A stretch of 64,000 bases of DNA from Desulfovibrio fairfieldensis. GTDB taxonomy: Bacteria > Desulfobacterota > Desulfovibrionia > Desulfovibrionales > Desulfovibrionaceae. The DNA is taken from contig NZ_CP014229.1 in assembly GCF_001553605.1 (NCBI RefSeq), positions 896,501-960,500 on the forward strand, given 5' to 3'. Made by a program: the position numbers and the translations under genes. The notes below the pieces were generated by a model that saw nothing but the letters and a program-made list of their open reading frames with translations, was not told the DNA's origin and made no database searches. Below, in pieces: positions 44,219 to 52,534 of the stretch (position 1 is its first letter; the number at the start of each line of letters is the position of its first letter).

Positions 44219-45496
44219 TCAGCGCAGCAGATCGGGCAGGAAGGTGATGATGGACGGGAAGTAGGTCAGCAGCACCAGGTCCACCAGCAGCATGATCAGA
44301 TAGGGCATGACCTTGGCCGTGACCTTGTCGATGGACAGGCCGGTGATGGAGGCCACCACAAAGAGGTCCAGGCCCACGGGCGGGGTGATGCAGCCGATGG
44401 CCAGGTTCACCACCATGAGCACCCCGAAGAACATGGGGTCGATGCCCATGCCCGTGGCCACGGGCAACAGAATGGGCGTGAGAATGACCACCGCGGCCGA
44501 GGCGTTGATCAGCGTGCCGATAAAGAGCAGCAGCACGTTGACCAGCATGAGGAAAACAATGGGGCTGTCGGTGAGGGTGGCGAAGCTCTGGGCCAGCATG
44601 TGCGGCACTTGGGCGTTGGTCAGAATCCAGCCGAACAGGTTGGCCGCGCCCACCACGAACATGATCATCGTAGTGTTGTAGGCCGCGCTGAGCAGGGTTT
44701 TGGGCAGATGGGCCAGGGTCAGCTCCCTGTAGATGAAAAAGCCCACCAGGGCTCCGTACACGGCGGCCACGGCGGCGGCCTCCGTGGGCGTGAAAATGCC
44801 CGTGTAAATGCCGCCGAGAATGATCACCGGCATCATCAGCGCCCAGAAGCATTCCCTGAAGGAGCGCAGAATGCGCATGACCGAGAAATGCCCCTCGCCC
44901 TGATAGCCGTTTCTTTTGGAAATGACCCAGCTCACCACGCACATGCTCACGCCCATGAGAATGCCGGGCGCGAAACCCGCGATGAACAGGTCGGCAATGG
45001 AAGTGTTGGCAATGGAACCGTAGACCACCATGGTGATGGACGGCGGAATGACGATGCCCACGGTGCCGCCGCTGGCCACCACGGCCGCCGCGAAGGAACG
45101 GGGATAACCGCGCCGCTCCATTTCATCGATCATGGACGCGCCGATGGCCGCTGTGGTGGCGGCCGAGGAGCCCGAGAGAGCCGCGAAGAACATGCCCGCC
45201 ACGGCCACCACCAGGGCGAGGCCGCCGGCCAGCGCGCCCACCAGGGCCATGGAAAAGTCAACGATGCGGCGGGTCACGCCGCCGTCGGACATGAAGGCCC
45301 CGGCCAGCATAAAGAAGGGCACGGCCATGAAGGAAAAGGAATCCACCGAGGTGAACATGCGCTGCACCACCACGATGAGCGGCATATCCAGCACGGCGTA
45401 GAGCACAATGGCCGAAGAAAGGCCCAAAGCCACGCCGATGGAAGCGCCGGTGGCCAGAATCAGCACAAAGGACGTCAGAATAACCCACAATGTCAT
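44219..45496 (-). CDS. dctM: TRAP transporter large permease, DctM family
   Basis: This 425-residue protein has about 12 transmembrane helices. DctM blocks are MAVPFFMLAGAFMSDGGVTRRIVDF, ALSGSSAATTAAIGASMIDEM, GTVGIVIPPSITMVVYG, and NLAIGCITPPVGLDLFV. It carries the sodium-driven transport path of a tripartite importer of carboxylates or sulfonates. DctQ lies 9 bases upstream and DctP before that, giving operon order PQM on the minus strand. Confidence 0.93.
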   Translation of the reverse strand: MTLWVILTSFVLILATGASIGVALGLSSAIVLYAVLDMPLIVVVQRMFTSVDSFSFMAVPFFMLAGAFMSDGGVTRRIVDFSMALVGALAGGLALVVAVAGMFFAALSGSSAATTAAIGASMIDEMERRGYPRSFAAAVVASGGTVGIVIPPSITMVVYGSIANTSIADLFIAGFAPGILMGVSMCVVSWVISKRNGYQGEGHFSVMRILRSFRECFWALMMPVIILGGIYTGIFTPTEAAAVAAVYGALVGFFIYRELTLAHLPKTLLSAAYNTTMIMFVVGAANLFGWILTNAQVPHMLAQSFATLTDSPIVFLMLVNVLLLFIGTLINASAAVVILTPILLPVATGMGIDPMFFGVLMVVNLAIGCITPPVGLDLFVVASITGLSIDKVTAKVMPYLIMLLVDLVLLTYFPSIITFLPDLLR

Positions 45497-45505
45497 GGCG
45501 GCCTC

Positions 45506-45985
45506 CTACTTCAGTTCCGCGGCGGGCGTTTTGAGGACGCGCACGAGGTTGCCGAGAACATACAACAGCATGACGCCGCAGCCGAACGGAATGACCACAT
45601 ACACCCAGGACATGGGGATCATCATGGCCGGCGAGGTCTGGAAATCGGCCAGCATGACCATGCGCACGCCGTTCCAGACCATGATGGACAAAAAGGCGAT
45701 GGAGAAAATGTCGGCAAGGATATTCAGCGTCTTGAGCGTAGCGCCCTTGACGCGGCTGGTCAGGGTTTCGATGCACATATGCCCGCCGTAACGGGCCACC
45801 AGGGGCAACGAAAGAAAAACCACCCAGACGAAGAGATAACGCGCAAGCTCTTCCCCGAAATGCGGGGTCCAGCCGAACACATAACGCGTGATGACCTGCC
45901 CGAACACCAGCAGCAACATGGCCGCATTGGCGACAATCACCAGGGCCTTGAGCATCTTTTCTAAAAATCTGGACAATGCGATCAT
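45506..45985 (-). CDS. dctQ: TRAP transporter small permease, DctQ family
   Basis: This 159-residue, four-helix membrane protein (LKALVIVANAAMLLLVFGQVITRYV; WTPHFGEELARYLFVWVVFLS; VPLVARYGGHMCIE) matches DctQ size and motif. It links the binding protein to the DctM channel. A long hairpin separates it from the dctP gene upstream. Confidence 0.9.
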   Translation of the reverse strand: MIALSRFLEKMLKALVIVANAAMLLLVFGQVITRYVFGWTPHFGEELARYLFVWVVFLSLPLVARYGGHMCIETLTSRVKGATLKTLNILADIFSIAFLSIMVWNGVRMVMLADFQTSPAMMIPMSWVYVVIPFGCGVMLLYVLGNLVRVLKTPAAELK

Positions 45986-46079
45986 GGAAACCCTCCGGCT
46001 GCCGATACGCCGCGTCCTTCACCCGTCCGGCGACAGCCGACGCCGGTGAAGAGACGGCGGGCGTCCGCTTTCGCAACCT

Positions 46080-46117
46080 CCGGAGCAAAGTAACTTTTCA
46101 AAGTTACTTTGCTTCGG
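46080..46117 (-). promoter_or_regulatory. Long hairpin between dctP and dctQ
   Basis: Arms GCAAAGTAACTT (46085-46096) and AAGTTACTTTGC (46101-46112) pair perfectly round a TTCA loop, with extra pairs outside to about 46080/46117. It has no T-run. Placed between the binding-protein gene and the membrane genes, it could stabilise dctP mRNA or reduce read-through. Confidence 0.65.
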
Positions 46118-46149
46118 GGAAGCCCGCCGCAAAAACGAGGAATGTCCGC

Positions 46150-47121
46150 TTACTTCACGGCCAGAACGGCCTTGATGTTGTCGTCGCCGAAGCGCTTGGT
46201 GTAGATGTCCCACACGCCGCGCGTGGCCTTGGCAAAGGCTTCCTTGTCCACATCCTCGTTGACCCGGCACTTGCCGCTGTCCTGGATGGTCTTCAGGAAT
46301 TTGCCTTCCAGGTCGCGGCAGAGCTGGCGCTGCCAGTCGCGGGTGTCCTCGGCGGCCTTGCGCACGATCCGCTGCTGTTCGGGGCTGAGTTTTTTCCAGG
46401 CGATGGTGCTGATCAGCACGGGCTCGGAGGCATAGGTATGCCCGGTAAGGGAGAGATATTTCTGCACCTCGTAGAAGTGCTTGGTGGCGATGTGGGCCAG
46501 GGGATTTTCCTGCCCGTCGATGACGCCCTTCTGCAAGGCGGTGTACAGCTCGCTCATGGCCATGGGGGTGGGGCTCGCGCCCAGGGCCTTCATCATTTCA
46601 ATGTACACGGGCTGTTCCATGACGCGGAATTTGAGGCCCTTCATGTCTTCGGGGGTCTTGATGGGGCGGACGTTGTTGGTCATGTGGCGCACGCCGTTTT
46701 CCCAGATGGCCAGGGTGATCATGCCCCGGGCCTCGCCCTTTTTGCACAGATCCATGCCCACGGTGTCCAGGGCCTTGTAGGCGTGCTGCACGTCGCGGAA
46801 AATGAAGGGCAGGTCAAAGACCGCCACTTCGGGCACGAAATTGCCCAGCACGGCGGTGCCGGTGAGGGTCATGTCCACCGTGCCGAAGGTCAGGCCTTCA
46901 ACAAGGTCGCGCTGATTGCCCAGCTGGCTGGAGGGGTAGACCTTGATTTCCACTTCGCCGTTGGTGCGCTCTTTCACCAGTTTGGCGAAATGGTCCGCGC
47001 CCTGGCCGTAGGGATTTTCAGGCTCGGCAATGTGCCCCAGTTTCAGGGTGACGGGCGCGGCCAGAGCCAGGGATGCGCCGAACAGCAGAATGGCGGCGGC
47101 GGACATGATGGTGCGGAACAT
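46150..47121 (-). CDS. dctP: TRAP transporter substrate-binding protein, DctP family
   Basis: GGGAG before the ATG at 47121 sets 323 residues, with a signal peptide (MSAAAILLFGASLALAAP). The mature DctP fold is KLGHIAEPENPYGQGADHFAKLVKERTNGEVEIKVYPSSQLGNQRDLVEGLTFGTVDMT, with a conserved Arg-region block KGLKFRVMEQPVYIEMMKALGASPTPM that binds the ligand carboxylate or sulfonate. The ligand cannot be named from sequence. Confidence 0.93.
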   Translation of the reverse strand: MFRTIMSAAAILLFGASLALAAPVTLKLGHIAEPENPYGQGADHFAKLVKERTNGEVEIKVYPSSQLGNQRDLVEGLTFGTVDMTLTGTAVLGNFVPEVAVFDLPFIFRDVQHAYKALDTVGMDLCKKGEARGMITLAIWENGVRHMTNNVRPIKTPEDMKGLKFRVMEQPVYIEMMKALGASPTPMAMSELYTALQKGVIDGQENPLAHIATKHFYEVQKYLSLTGHTYASEPVLISTIAWKKLSPEQQRIVRKAAEDTRDWQRQLCRDLEGKFLKTIQDSGKCRVNEDVDKEAFAKATRGVWDIYTKRFGDDNIKAVLAVK

Positions 47122-47531
47122 ACACAACTCCCTTGTAAGAATACGAATTATGAATCCGAAGCCGGGCTTGCGCACGCATTTCGAGAGTCACCGCGGCCCC
47201 CGCGACGGTTCCTCCGCGTGTGAAGAAAGCCACGCTCCATGCCATTTATATACTTATCTATGTAGCCTTGCTCCCGGTATCTGGCAAGAAAATTCCCTGT
47301 ATATTGTTTGCATGCTCAATGAATATCCCCGCTACATGCTGATGGATTTCTTTTACTGTGTGGAATAATAGTCTTTTTGCCCGCCACGGCGCCAGGGCCT
47401 GTTTGCGCCGCTTCCGACGGCCGGTGCGGGGGAAAAGCCGCCTCTGTCGGGGCAAAAGAAAATTGTGTAGGCTGGCGTTGACGCCATGGGGATCGTTGCC
47501 CCACATATCCCATGTCGCCGGAGGTATGCTT
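47122..47531. other. Divergent control region between dctP and the dGTPase gene
   Basis: The 410-bp gap is AT-rich around 47240-47370, which suits promoters in both directions, but no -35/-10 pair stands out. No gene, tRNA or strong repeat was seen. Confidence 0.4.
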
Positions 47532-48869
47532 ATGACTGTGCATGCGGAACAATGGCAAAAACTGCTCGCCCCGCACCGGATAACCGGTACGGGAACCCGC
47601 TGTTATGAGCTGTCGGACGACAGGAACCCCTTTCTACAGGATTACGACAGAATCGTATTTTCCAGTTCGTTCCGCAGGCTTGCGAAAAAGACGCAGGTGC
47701 ATCCCCTGAGCCGGAACGATCATATTCACAACCGATTGACTCATTCCCTGGAAGTCAGTTGCGTGGGGCGCTCGCTGGGCATTCTGGCGGGGCAGGCGGT
47801 AGCCGGGCGGGGAGACATGCCCCAAGGTTTCACGCCGGTCCATTTCGGGCAGATCGTGCAGGCCGCCTGCCTGGCCCATGATATCGGCAACCCGCCGTTC
47901 GGGCATGCCGGGGAATCCGCCATCCAGGACTGGTTCAAGGACGAGCAGAACGGCGGCAACTATCTGAAGGAACTCAGGGAATACGAAAAAACCGACTTCA
48001 AGACCTTTGACGGCAACGCCCAGGGCTTCCGGCTGATCAACCGGATTGAAAACAATAAGGATCGCGGCGGGTTCCGCCTGACCTTTCCGGTCATTGCCGC
48101 TCTGGTCAAATATCCGAACTCTTCCTATGAGGCTGTGGGGAGCGATTCAAAAAAATTCAACTATTATGCGGCGGAAAAAAATATCTTCTGTCAGGTGTTT
48201 GAAACGCTGGGCCTCAGTTGCGGCGGGTTCCGCCGCCATCCGCTTTCCTATCTGCTGGAGGCCGCCGACGATGTCTGCTACCGCATTATTGACATGGAAG
48301 ACGCGCGGGAGCTGCGGATCATCTCGTATGAGGACATCCTCGACGTGCTGGAGCCGTTGAAAGCGGCCCTGAACATTGACGAGGAAAAACAGAAGGTTAT
48401 GGATTCCGACAGGCGGCGGGCGGGCTTTCTCCGCGCGCAGCTGATTTCGCATATCGTGCGCTCGCTGGGCCGGACCTTTGAGGACAAGTACGCGGAGATC
48501 ATGGAGGGCCGCCTGGAAGGGAGCCTGCTCAAGCACGCGGAAAGCGACGTCGCCGACTATCTGGAGCGGGCGAAAAGGATTTTTACTGAAAAGATCCTGA
48601 ACAATAACCAGAAGATTTCCCTGGAGGTGGGCGCGTACAATCTGTACCGGCGGCTTCTGGACGTCTTTATTCCGGCCTGCTTCAAGGTCAAGATGAACCG
48701 CAGTCTCACCTATCAGGAGGAACGGGCGCTGCATCTCATGGGCGTGAACGCTCCGACGCACGACGACGATCTCTATCAATCATATCTGCGCGTCCTTGAT
48801 TTCATTTCCGGCATGACGGACGATTATGCCACGTTCATTTCCAGGCAGTTTTCCGGCACGGCCGGTTGA
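47532..48869 (+). CDS. dgt: Deoxyguanosinetriphosphate triphosphohydrolase (dGTPase-like)
   Basis: The second ATG (47532), 7 bases after GGAGG, gives 445 residues; 47526 is too close and the frame extends to 47358. HD-domain metal motifs are NRLTHSLEVSCVGRSLG (His), LAHDIGNPPFGHAGESAI (HD pair), and LEAADDVCYRIIDMEDA (Asp). The opening ELSDDRNPFLQDYDRIVFSSSFRRLAKKTQV is typical of Dgt. It cleaves dGTP to deoxyguanosine and triphosphate, affecting dNTP balance and phage defence in some bacteria. Confidence 0.92.
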   Translation: MTVHAEQWQKLLAPHRITGTGTRCYELSDDRNPFLQDYDRIVFSSSFRRLAKKTQVHPLSRNDHIHNRLTHSLEVSCVGRSLGILAGQAVAGRGDMPQGFTPVHFGQIVQAACLAHDIGNPPFGHAGESAIQDWFKDEQNGGNYLKELREYEKTDFKTFDGNAQGFRLINRIENNKDRGGFRLTFPVIAALVKYPNSSYEAVGSDSKKFNYYAAEKNIFCQVFETLGLSCGGFRRHPLSYLLEAADDVCYRIIDMEDARELRIISYEDILDVLEPLKAALNIDEEKQKVMDSDRRRAGFLRAQLISHIVRSLGRTFEDKYAEIMEGRLEGSLLKHAESDVADYLERAKRIFTEKILNNNQKISLEVGAYNLYRRLLDVFIPACFKVKMNRSLTYQEERALHLMGVNAPTHDDDLYQSYLRVLDFISGMTDDYATFISRQFSGTAG

Positions 48870-48956
48870 CGCGCAAGCGCGGCGGGAAAGAGAGCGGGCC
48901 TTTTCCCGTTCCGAGCGGGCTTGACCTTTGATTCTTAGTGTGCTTTTTTCCCAAAA

Positions 48957-49120
48957 GGTGCTCAAAACACCTTCCAGTGACGGTTTCCCACCCCGAAAGT
49001 TTGTGGGTTTTCTTGTGCCCTTTTGGGGCCTGCTTCCTGCATTGATGTTCCGGGTGTGGGCGAAATACAAGACCGGCTTGCCGGGAAATAGCCCGCCGCT
49101 CACTGGCGGTTTTGAGCACC
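48957..49120. repeat. 164-bp segment bounded by inverted GGTGCTCAAAAC ends
   Basis: GGTGCTCAAAAC (48957-48968) and GTTTTGAGCACC (49109-49120) are exact reverse complements. Adjoining bases (CCAGTGACGG / CCGCTCACTGG) extend the pairing imperfectly to about 25 bases. It fills the leader of the orphan gene at 49171 and could be a MITE-like insertion or a long stem-loop leader; no coding frame with a ribosome site is seen here. Confidence 0.5.
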
Positions 49121-49170
49121 CGGAGCTTTTCGTTCTGAGGGCTCAAATCAAAAAACCAGTGAGGTGCCTT

Positions 49171-49626
49171 ATGTCCCAATCTCTCTCGACTCCCGTTCCT
49201 TCCCCACGCCCAAGTCTTCCGGATTTCAGCGCGCTGGCCGCAAAGCTGCAAGAAACCGCCCAGGCCCTGCTGGCCTTTTGCCCGGCAGGCCGGGACGGCG
49301 GCAATGCGGCGGACACGTCTTCCCCCACGCCGGGAGCGGCGTCCGGCGAGACCCGTACCTACCTTCTTCCGGACTTCGCCGTGAAAGAGGAAAAGTGCCT
49401 GTTGGAGGAGTGCGGCGCCGGAGACTGGCAGGAAGCCCTGCATATGGTGCGCGGCAAACTTGAAGTTCTTTCCTGCCTCATGCGCCACTTTGATGAGGAG
49501 GAAGAGGTGGACGGCTTTTTTCTCAACCAGATTGTTGAAAACCTGATGTCCCAGCCCTTGGACATGCTGAACCGGCTTTGTTCGCTGGTGGCGGATTTCC
49601 AGGAGCCGGAACCGGAAGACAAGTAG
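49171..49626 (+). CDS. Orphan acidic helical protein, unknown function
   Basis: The ATG at 49171 follows GAGGTGCCTT and gives 151 residues (MSQSLSTPVPSPRPSLPDF). The first third is Ser/Pro/Ala-rich and probably flexible. From residue 60 come LLPDFAVKEEKCLLEECGAGDWQEALHMV and a helical acidic region (MRHFDEEEEVDGFFLNQIVENLM). It has no signal peptide, membrane helix or recognised motif. The gene carries its own terminator and an unusual leader repeat. I do not recognise a family. Confidence 0.6.
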   Translation: MSQSLSTPVPSPRPSLPDFSALAAKLQETAQALLAFCPAGRDGGNAADTSSPTPGAASGETRTYLLPDFAVKEEKCLLEECGAGDWQEALHMVRGKLEVLSCLMRHFDEEEEVDGFFLNQIVENLMSQPLDMLNRLCSLVADFQEPEPEDK

Positions 49627-49653
49627 AGCACTCAGCCGGCGGCGGTAAGGACC

Positions 49654-49688
49654 AAGAGCGCCGGGATGTTTTGAATCCCGGCGCTCTT
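49654..49688. terminator. Bidirectional hairpin between the orphan gene and tatA
   Basis: The 14-bp perfect stem AAGAGCGCCGGGAT/ATCCCGGCGCTCTT (49654-49667 with 49675-49688) has a 7-base loop. It lies between two convergent genes. Confidence 0.8.
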
Positions 49689-49697
49689 CGCATGCGT

Positions 49698-49892
49698 TTA
49701 GCTGTCCGACTTGTTCGTATCGCTTTTTTTGTGGCTGATATCTATTTCATCCGGTTCGTTGACGGCCTGTTTGAAGTTTTTGATGGCCTTGCCGAGCCCG
49801 GCACTGATTTCAGGCAGCTTTTTCGTGCCGAACAACAGCATTACAACCAGCAGAACCATGAGCAGATGCGGTATACTGAATAAATCCAACAT
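49698..49892 (-). CDS. tatA: Twin-arginine translocase subunit TatA/TatE
   Basis: The start at 49892 behind AAGGAAG gives 64 residues. There is one short N-terminal helix ([16 protein letters not shown]), the FGTKKLPEI hinge, and the amphipathic helix [15 protein letters not shown], then a charged tail. This is the canonical TatA layout; it forms the pore for folded exported proteins. No tatC is adjacent. The RR-signal protein at 54317-55033 is a possible client. Confidence 0.9.
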   Translation of the reverse strand: MLDLFSIPHLLMVLLVVMLLFGTKKLPEISAGLGKAIKNFKQAVNEPDEIDISHKKSDTNKSDS

Positions 49893-50231
49893 AGCGGGAC
49901 TTCCTTTTTGGGATGCAATCAATGCGGGGCCGGAACCGGTCCGGCTTTTTACCTATCCTGCCTTACCATACCCGCCTTCATTGTAAAAGCAAGCTGTCTG
50001 GCAGAAGACCCCGTGGCCGGGAAGAACGGCGTGCCGCCCTTGTTCAAGGATTTTGCGCGCGAAAGGTTCGGGAGAGGCGGCCGGGAAATCTCCCGGCGCA
50101 ATGCGAGCCGTGTCGTGCCCGAAGCTGAGAAAAACCGCTCCATGAAAAATGGCCGCGCGCTGTTGTCAGCGATCACGGCCATGGACAGTTCTGAAATTGC
50201 TTCCGGAAAATGAATGCAGCGTGTTGTGGAA
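49893..50231. other. Gap upstream of tatA without a supported gene
   Basis: It holds the tatA ribosome site and presumably its promoter. Frames here are short and lack initiation signals. Nothing else was recognised. Confidence 0.4.
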
Positions 50232-50268
50232 TCAAAGGCCGCCCTCCTTTGGGGAGAGCGGCCTTTGA
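50232..50268 (-). terminator. Hairpin terminator of the DUF1269 gene
   Basis: TCAAAGGCCGC (50232-50242) pairs with GCGGCCTTTGA (50258-50268), with an inner CTCC/GGAG stem and TTTG-type loop, 10 bases past the stop. Confidence 0.75.
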
Positions 50269-50278
50269 CGGGAACGTT

Positions 50279-50806
50279 CTACTTGTTTTCCTGGGCCGGT
50301 TCGGCGTCTTGCTGAGCCGTGCGGGCGCTGTCCAGAACGGCCTGCAATTTGGCCTGGTCTTCATGCGAAAGCGAAGATTGCAGGATAGTGCCGCCGGTGC
50401 CGCGCAGTTCGTCGAGCACCTTGTCCGTCAGGGTGGAATCGACCAGCACAAACAGGGCGGACGTGCCGGGGGTCAGCTTTTCCGCAAGCTGTTTCATGAA
50501 GTTGTCATTGATGCCCACGTCGCTCAAGGCCCCGGCAACCGCGCCGGCCCCGGCGCCGACCACAAGGCCGAGCAGGGGATTCATAAAGATCAGGCCGATG
50601 AGCGTTCCCCAGAAGCCGCCGCCGACCGCGCCGCTCGCCGTCAAATTGTACATCTGGTGCAATTTGATTTTGCCGTTCGGCTTCTTTTCAGCAATGACGG
50701 CATCCTCAAGCGAAACAAGGTAGGATTTCTGCATCTTAATGAAGTCGAGACGAACTTCCTCGGCCTTGAATTCCGTGTCGTAAACCACGACGATTAGATT
50801 ACGCAT
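50279..50806 (-). CDS. DUF1269 domain protein
   Basis: This 175-residue protein opens MRNLIVVVYDTEFKAEEV and contains DAVIAEKKPNGKIKLHQM, a glycine-rich hydrophobic stretch GAVGGGFWGTLIGLIFMNPLLGLVVGAGAGAVAGAL (residues 60-95), and SALFVLVDSTLTDKVLDEL, all typical of DUF1269. The family is membrane-associated and often stress-linked, without a defined function. AGGAG precedes the ATG. Its leader shares a motif with the dehydrogenase operon at 55.0 kb. Confidence 0.85.
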   Translation of the reverse strand: MRNLIVVVYDTEFKAEEVRLDFIKMQKSYLVSLEDAVIAEKKPNGKIKLHQMYNLTASGAVGGGFWGTLIGLIFMNPLLGLVVGAGAGAVAGALSDVGINDNFMKQLAEKLTPGTSALFVLVDSTLTDKVLDELRGTGGTILQSSLSHEDQAKLQAVLDSARTAQQDAEPAQENK

Positions 50807-50832
50807 ATCAAACTCCTATATGAAATTGGGCT

Positions 50833-50856
50833 ATATATTCGGGTGTAACGTCAACC
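50833..50856 (-). promoter_or_regulatory. Shared leader motif, copy 1 (DUF1269 gene)
   Basis: On the minus strand it reads GGTTGACGTTACACCCGAAT then ATAT, 27 bases ahead of the DUF1269 ATG. Nearly the same sequence stands before the gluconate-dehydrogenase-like operon at 55044-55066. Confidence 0.45.
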
Positions 50857-51244
50857 TGGTCCGAATCTACGCATTGATGCACGGTTTGCGCTCTTCCGGG
50901 CAAACATTTCGCCCGTGGGCGGGCGCGGGATCACCCGTGCTGATTTCTTATAAACGGATTCGTCTCTCCCGGCAATGTCTGCGCGAGGGCAGCACCGTGC
51001 CCGGCCGGAATTATTTTCGCGCCTGCCAGCGGCAGGGCGGTTTACAGAGCCCTGCTCCGGCGGTGCGGGCGCCTGTAAGCCGCTGACGCGGCAAGGGCCG
51101 GCGCCTTCGGCAGAGAACGAAAATCCTATTTAGAGACAAGCCCGGGTCAACAGGTTGAAAACCCGCTGGGGGCGAAGTATCGCGGCCTGACCGCCGGGTA
51201 CGGCTCCATGAAACGCGCACCCGGCGGTCAGCCTGTTGTTTTGC
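50857..51244. other. Gap between the DUF1269 gene and the cytochrome c gene
   Basis: No convincing gene. A small CTGCC-AGC-GGCAG hairpin occurs near 51025. The stretch after the cytochrome stop may hold its terminator, but no clean stem was found. Confidence 0.4.
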
Positions 51245-52525
51245 TTACGGTTGGGTATTCAGCAGCTTGTCCACGCTGCTGTTTCCGAAAACGCGCGGGT
51301 CCGGGAAAAGGGACTTGTCCTCACGAACTTTGCGCACGTCTTCAGCGCTTACAGCGGGAGCATGATTCCCCCAGCTGCCGCGGATAAATGTCACCACATC
51401 GGCAAGCTGTTGGTCATCAAGCCGCCAGCCGAAGGGCGGCATGGTTATGGAGGAAGGGGCGGCCTTGAAACCGGGCAGCGTTTGCCCCTGAAGAACAATG
51501 TGAATGAGCGAGACGGGATCTCCGCTCAGCAGAACCGGGTTGCCGCGCAGTTCCGGGAAGAAACGGGCATAGCCGCTTCCATCGGTTCTATGGCAGCTTG
51601 CGCAGCTGTCCACATAGGCGGCTGCCCCTGGCTTGCTGTCATCGCCTTTCCACAATTGCCGGGCGACCGTCTTGTCTTCCCTGAAAGGCGCTTGGGACGG
51701 ATCCTTGGCGGGAAGGGATTTCAGAAAACGCGCCATGGCAACGGCATCGTCGCGGGTCAGATAGCGCGTGCTGGTTTCAACCACCTCGATCATCTTGCCG
51801 AAGGCGGCTGTAGGATCATTGCGCCCGGTCAGGAAGAACTCCGTCAGGTCCCCCACGCTGCGTCCGGCCAGCCCGTCCTGATTGTCTCCCCGCAGATTGA
51901 TGGCTATCCAACCGGCATAATTGCCGCCGCCGGACAAAAAGTCCTTGCCCTGACTCGCCCATTGGGCCTTTTCGACCCCCTGCGCATTTCTGGGCGTATG
52001 GCAGAAGCCGCAGTGGCCCAATCCTTCCACCAGGTAGCGGCCACGCGCCACCACCGGGTTTTCTCCGGGGGCGGGGGCGAAGGGCCTGACCTCTCGTGGA
52101 GCCGCTTCGCTCACCGGCTTGTCGGGCTGACTGACCTTATTGTCGATGGGCTGAACGCCGTGCATGAAGAAGTTATACAGGTCATGCACGTCTTCATCGG
52201 TCATGATCGCATACGAGGGAGGCATCATGACCGACATGGGGCCTCTTGGCGAGATGCCCTGCCGCACCGCCTTGTCAAAGGCGGCGAAGTCGAATCTGCC
52301 GATGCCTGTTTCCTTGTCCGGGGTAATATTGGGGCTGTTGACGATGCCGAAAGGAACGCCTCCGGCATAAGGGCCCTTGTGGTAGGTGTGACAGGCAATG
52401 CAGTTTGACGCGCGGGCGACATATTCGCCGCGCCTGACGCTCTGCTCAAGATCGCTTGTGGCTGCCCGCGCCGTTGCGGCCACGGCAAAAACACCCAACG
52501 TCAGAACGATAAGTAGTTTTTTCAT
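51245..52525 (-). CDS. Triheme cytochrome c subunit of a membrane gluconate/alcohol dehydrogenase
   Basis: This 426-residue protein has a signal peptide (LLIVLTLGVFAVAATARA) and three CxxCH heme sites, CIACH, CGFCH and CASCH, each starting a cytochrome c domain. Length and triheme layout match the cytochrome subunit of acetic-acid-type gluconate, sorbitol or alcohol dehydrogenases, which pass electrons from the flavoprotein to quinone in the periplasm. AAGGAG precedes the ATG, 9 bases after the flavoprotein gene. Confidence 0.88.
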   Translation of the reverse strand: MKKLLIVLTLGVFAVAATARAATSDLEQSVRRGEYVARASNCIACHTYHKGPYAGGVPFGIVNSPNITPDKETGIGRFDFAAFDKAVRQGISPRGPMSVMMPPSYAIMTDEDVHDLYNFFMHGVQPIDNKVSQPDKPVSEAAPREVRPFAPAPGENPVVARGRYLVEGLGHCGFCHTPRNAQGVEKAQWASQGKDFLSGGGNYAGWIAINLRGDNQDGLAGRSVGDLTEFFLTGRNDPTAAFGKMIEVVETSTRYLTRDDAVAMARFLKSLPAKDPSQAPFREDKTVARQLWKGDDSKPGAAAYVDSCASCHRTDGSGYARFFPELRGNPVLLSGDPVSLIHIVLQGQTLPGFKAAPSSITMPPFGWRLDDQQLADVVTFIRGSWGNHAPAVSAEDVRKVREDKSLFPDPRVFGNSSVDKLLNTQP

Positions 52526-52534
52526 GGTTGCTCC

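Noticed and set aside
47246-47370. tRNA or riboswitch in the AT-rich dctP/dgt gap
   Set aside because: No T-arm GTTCGA-type motif, no paired cloverleaf arms and no known aptamer core was found.
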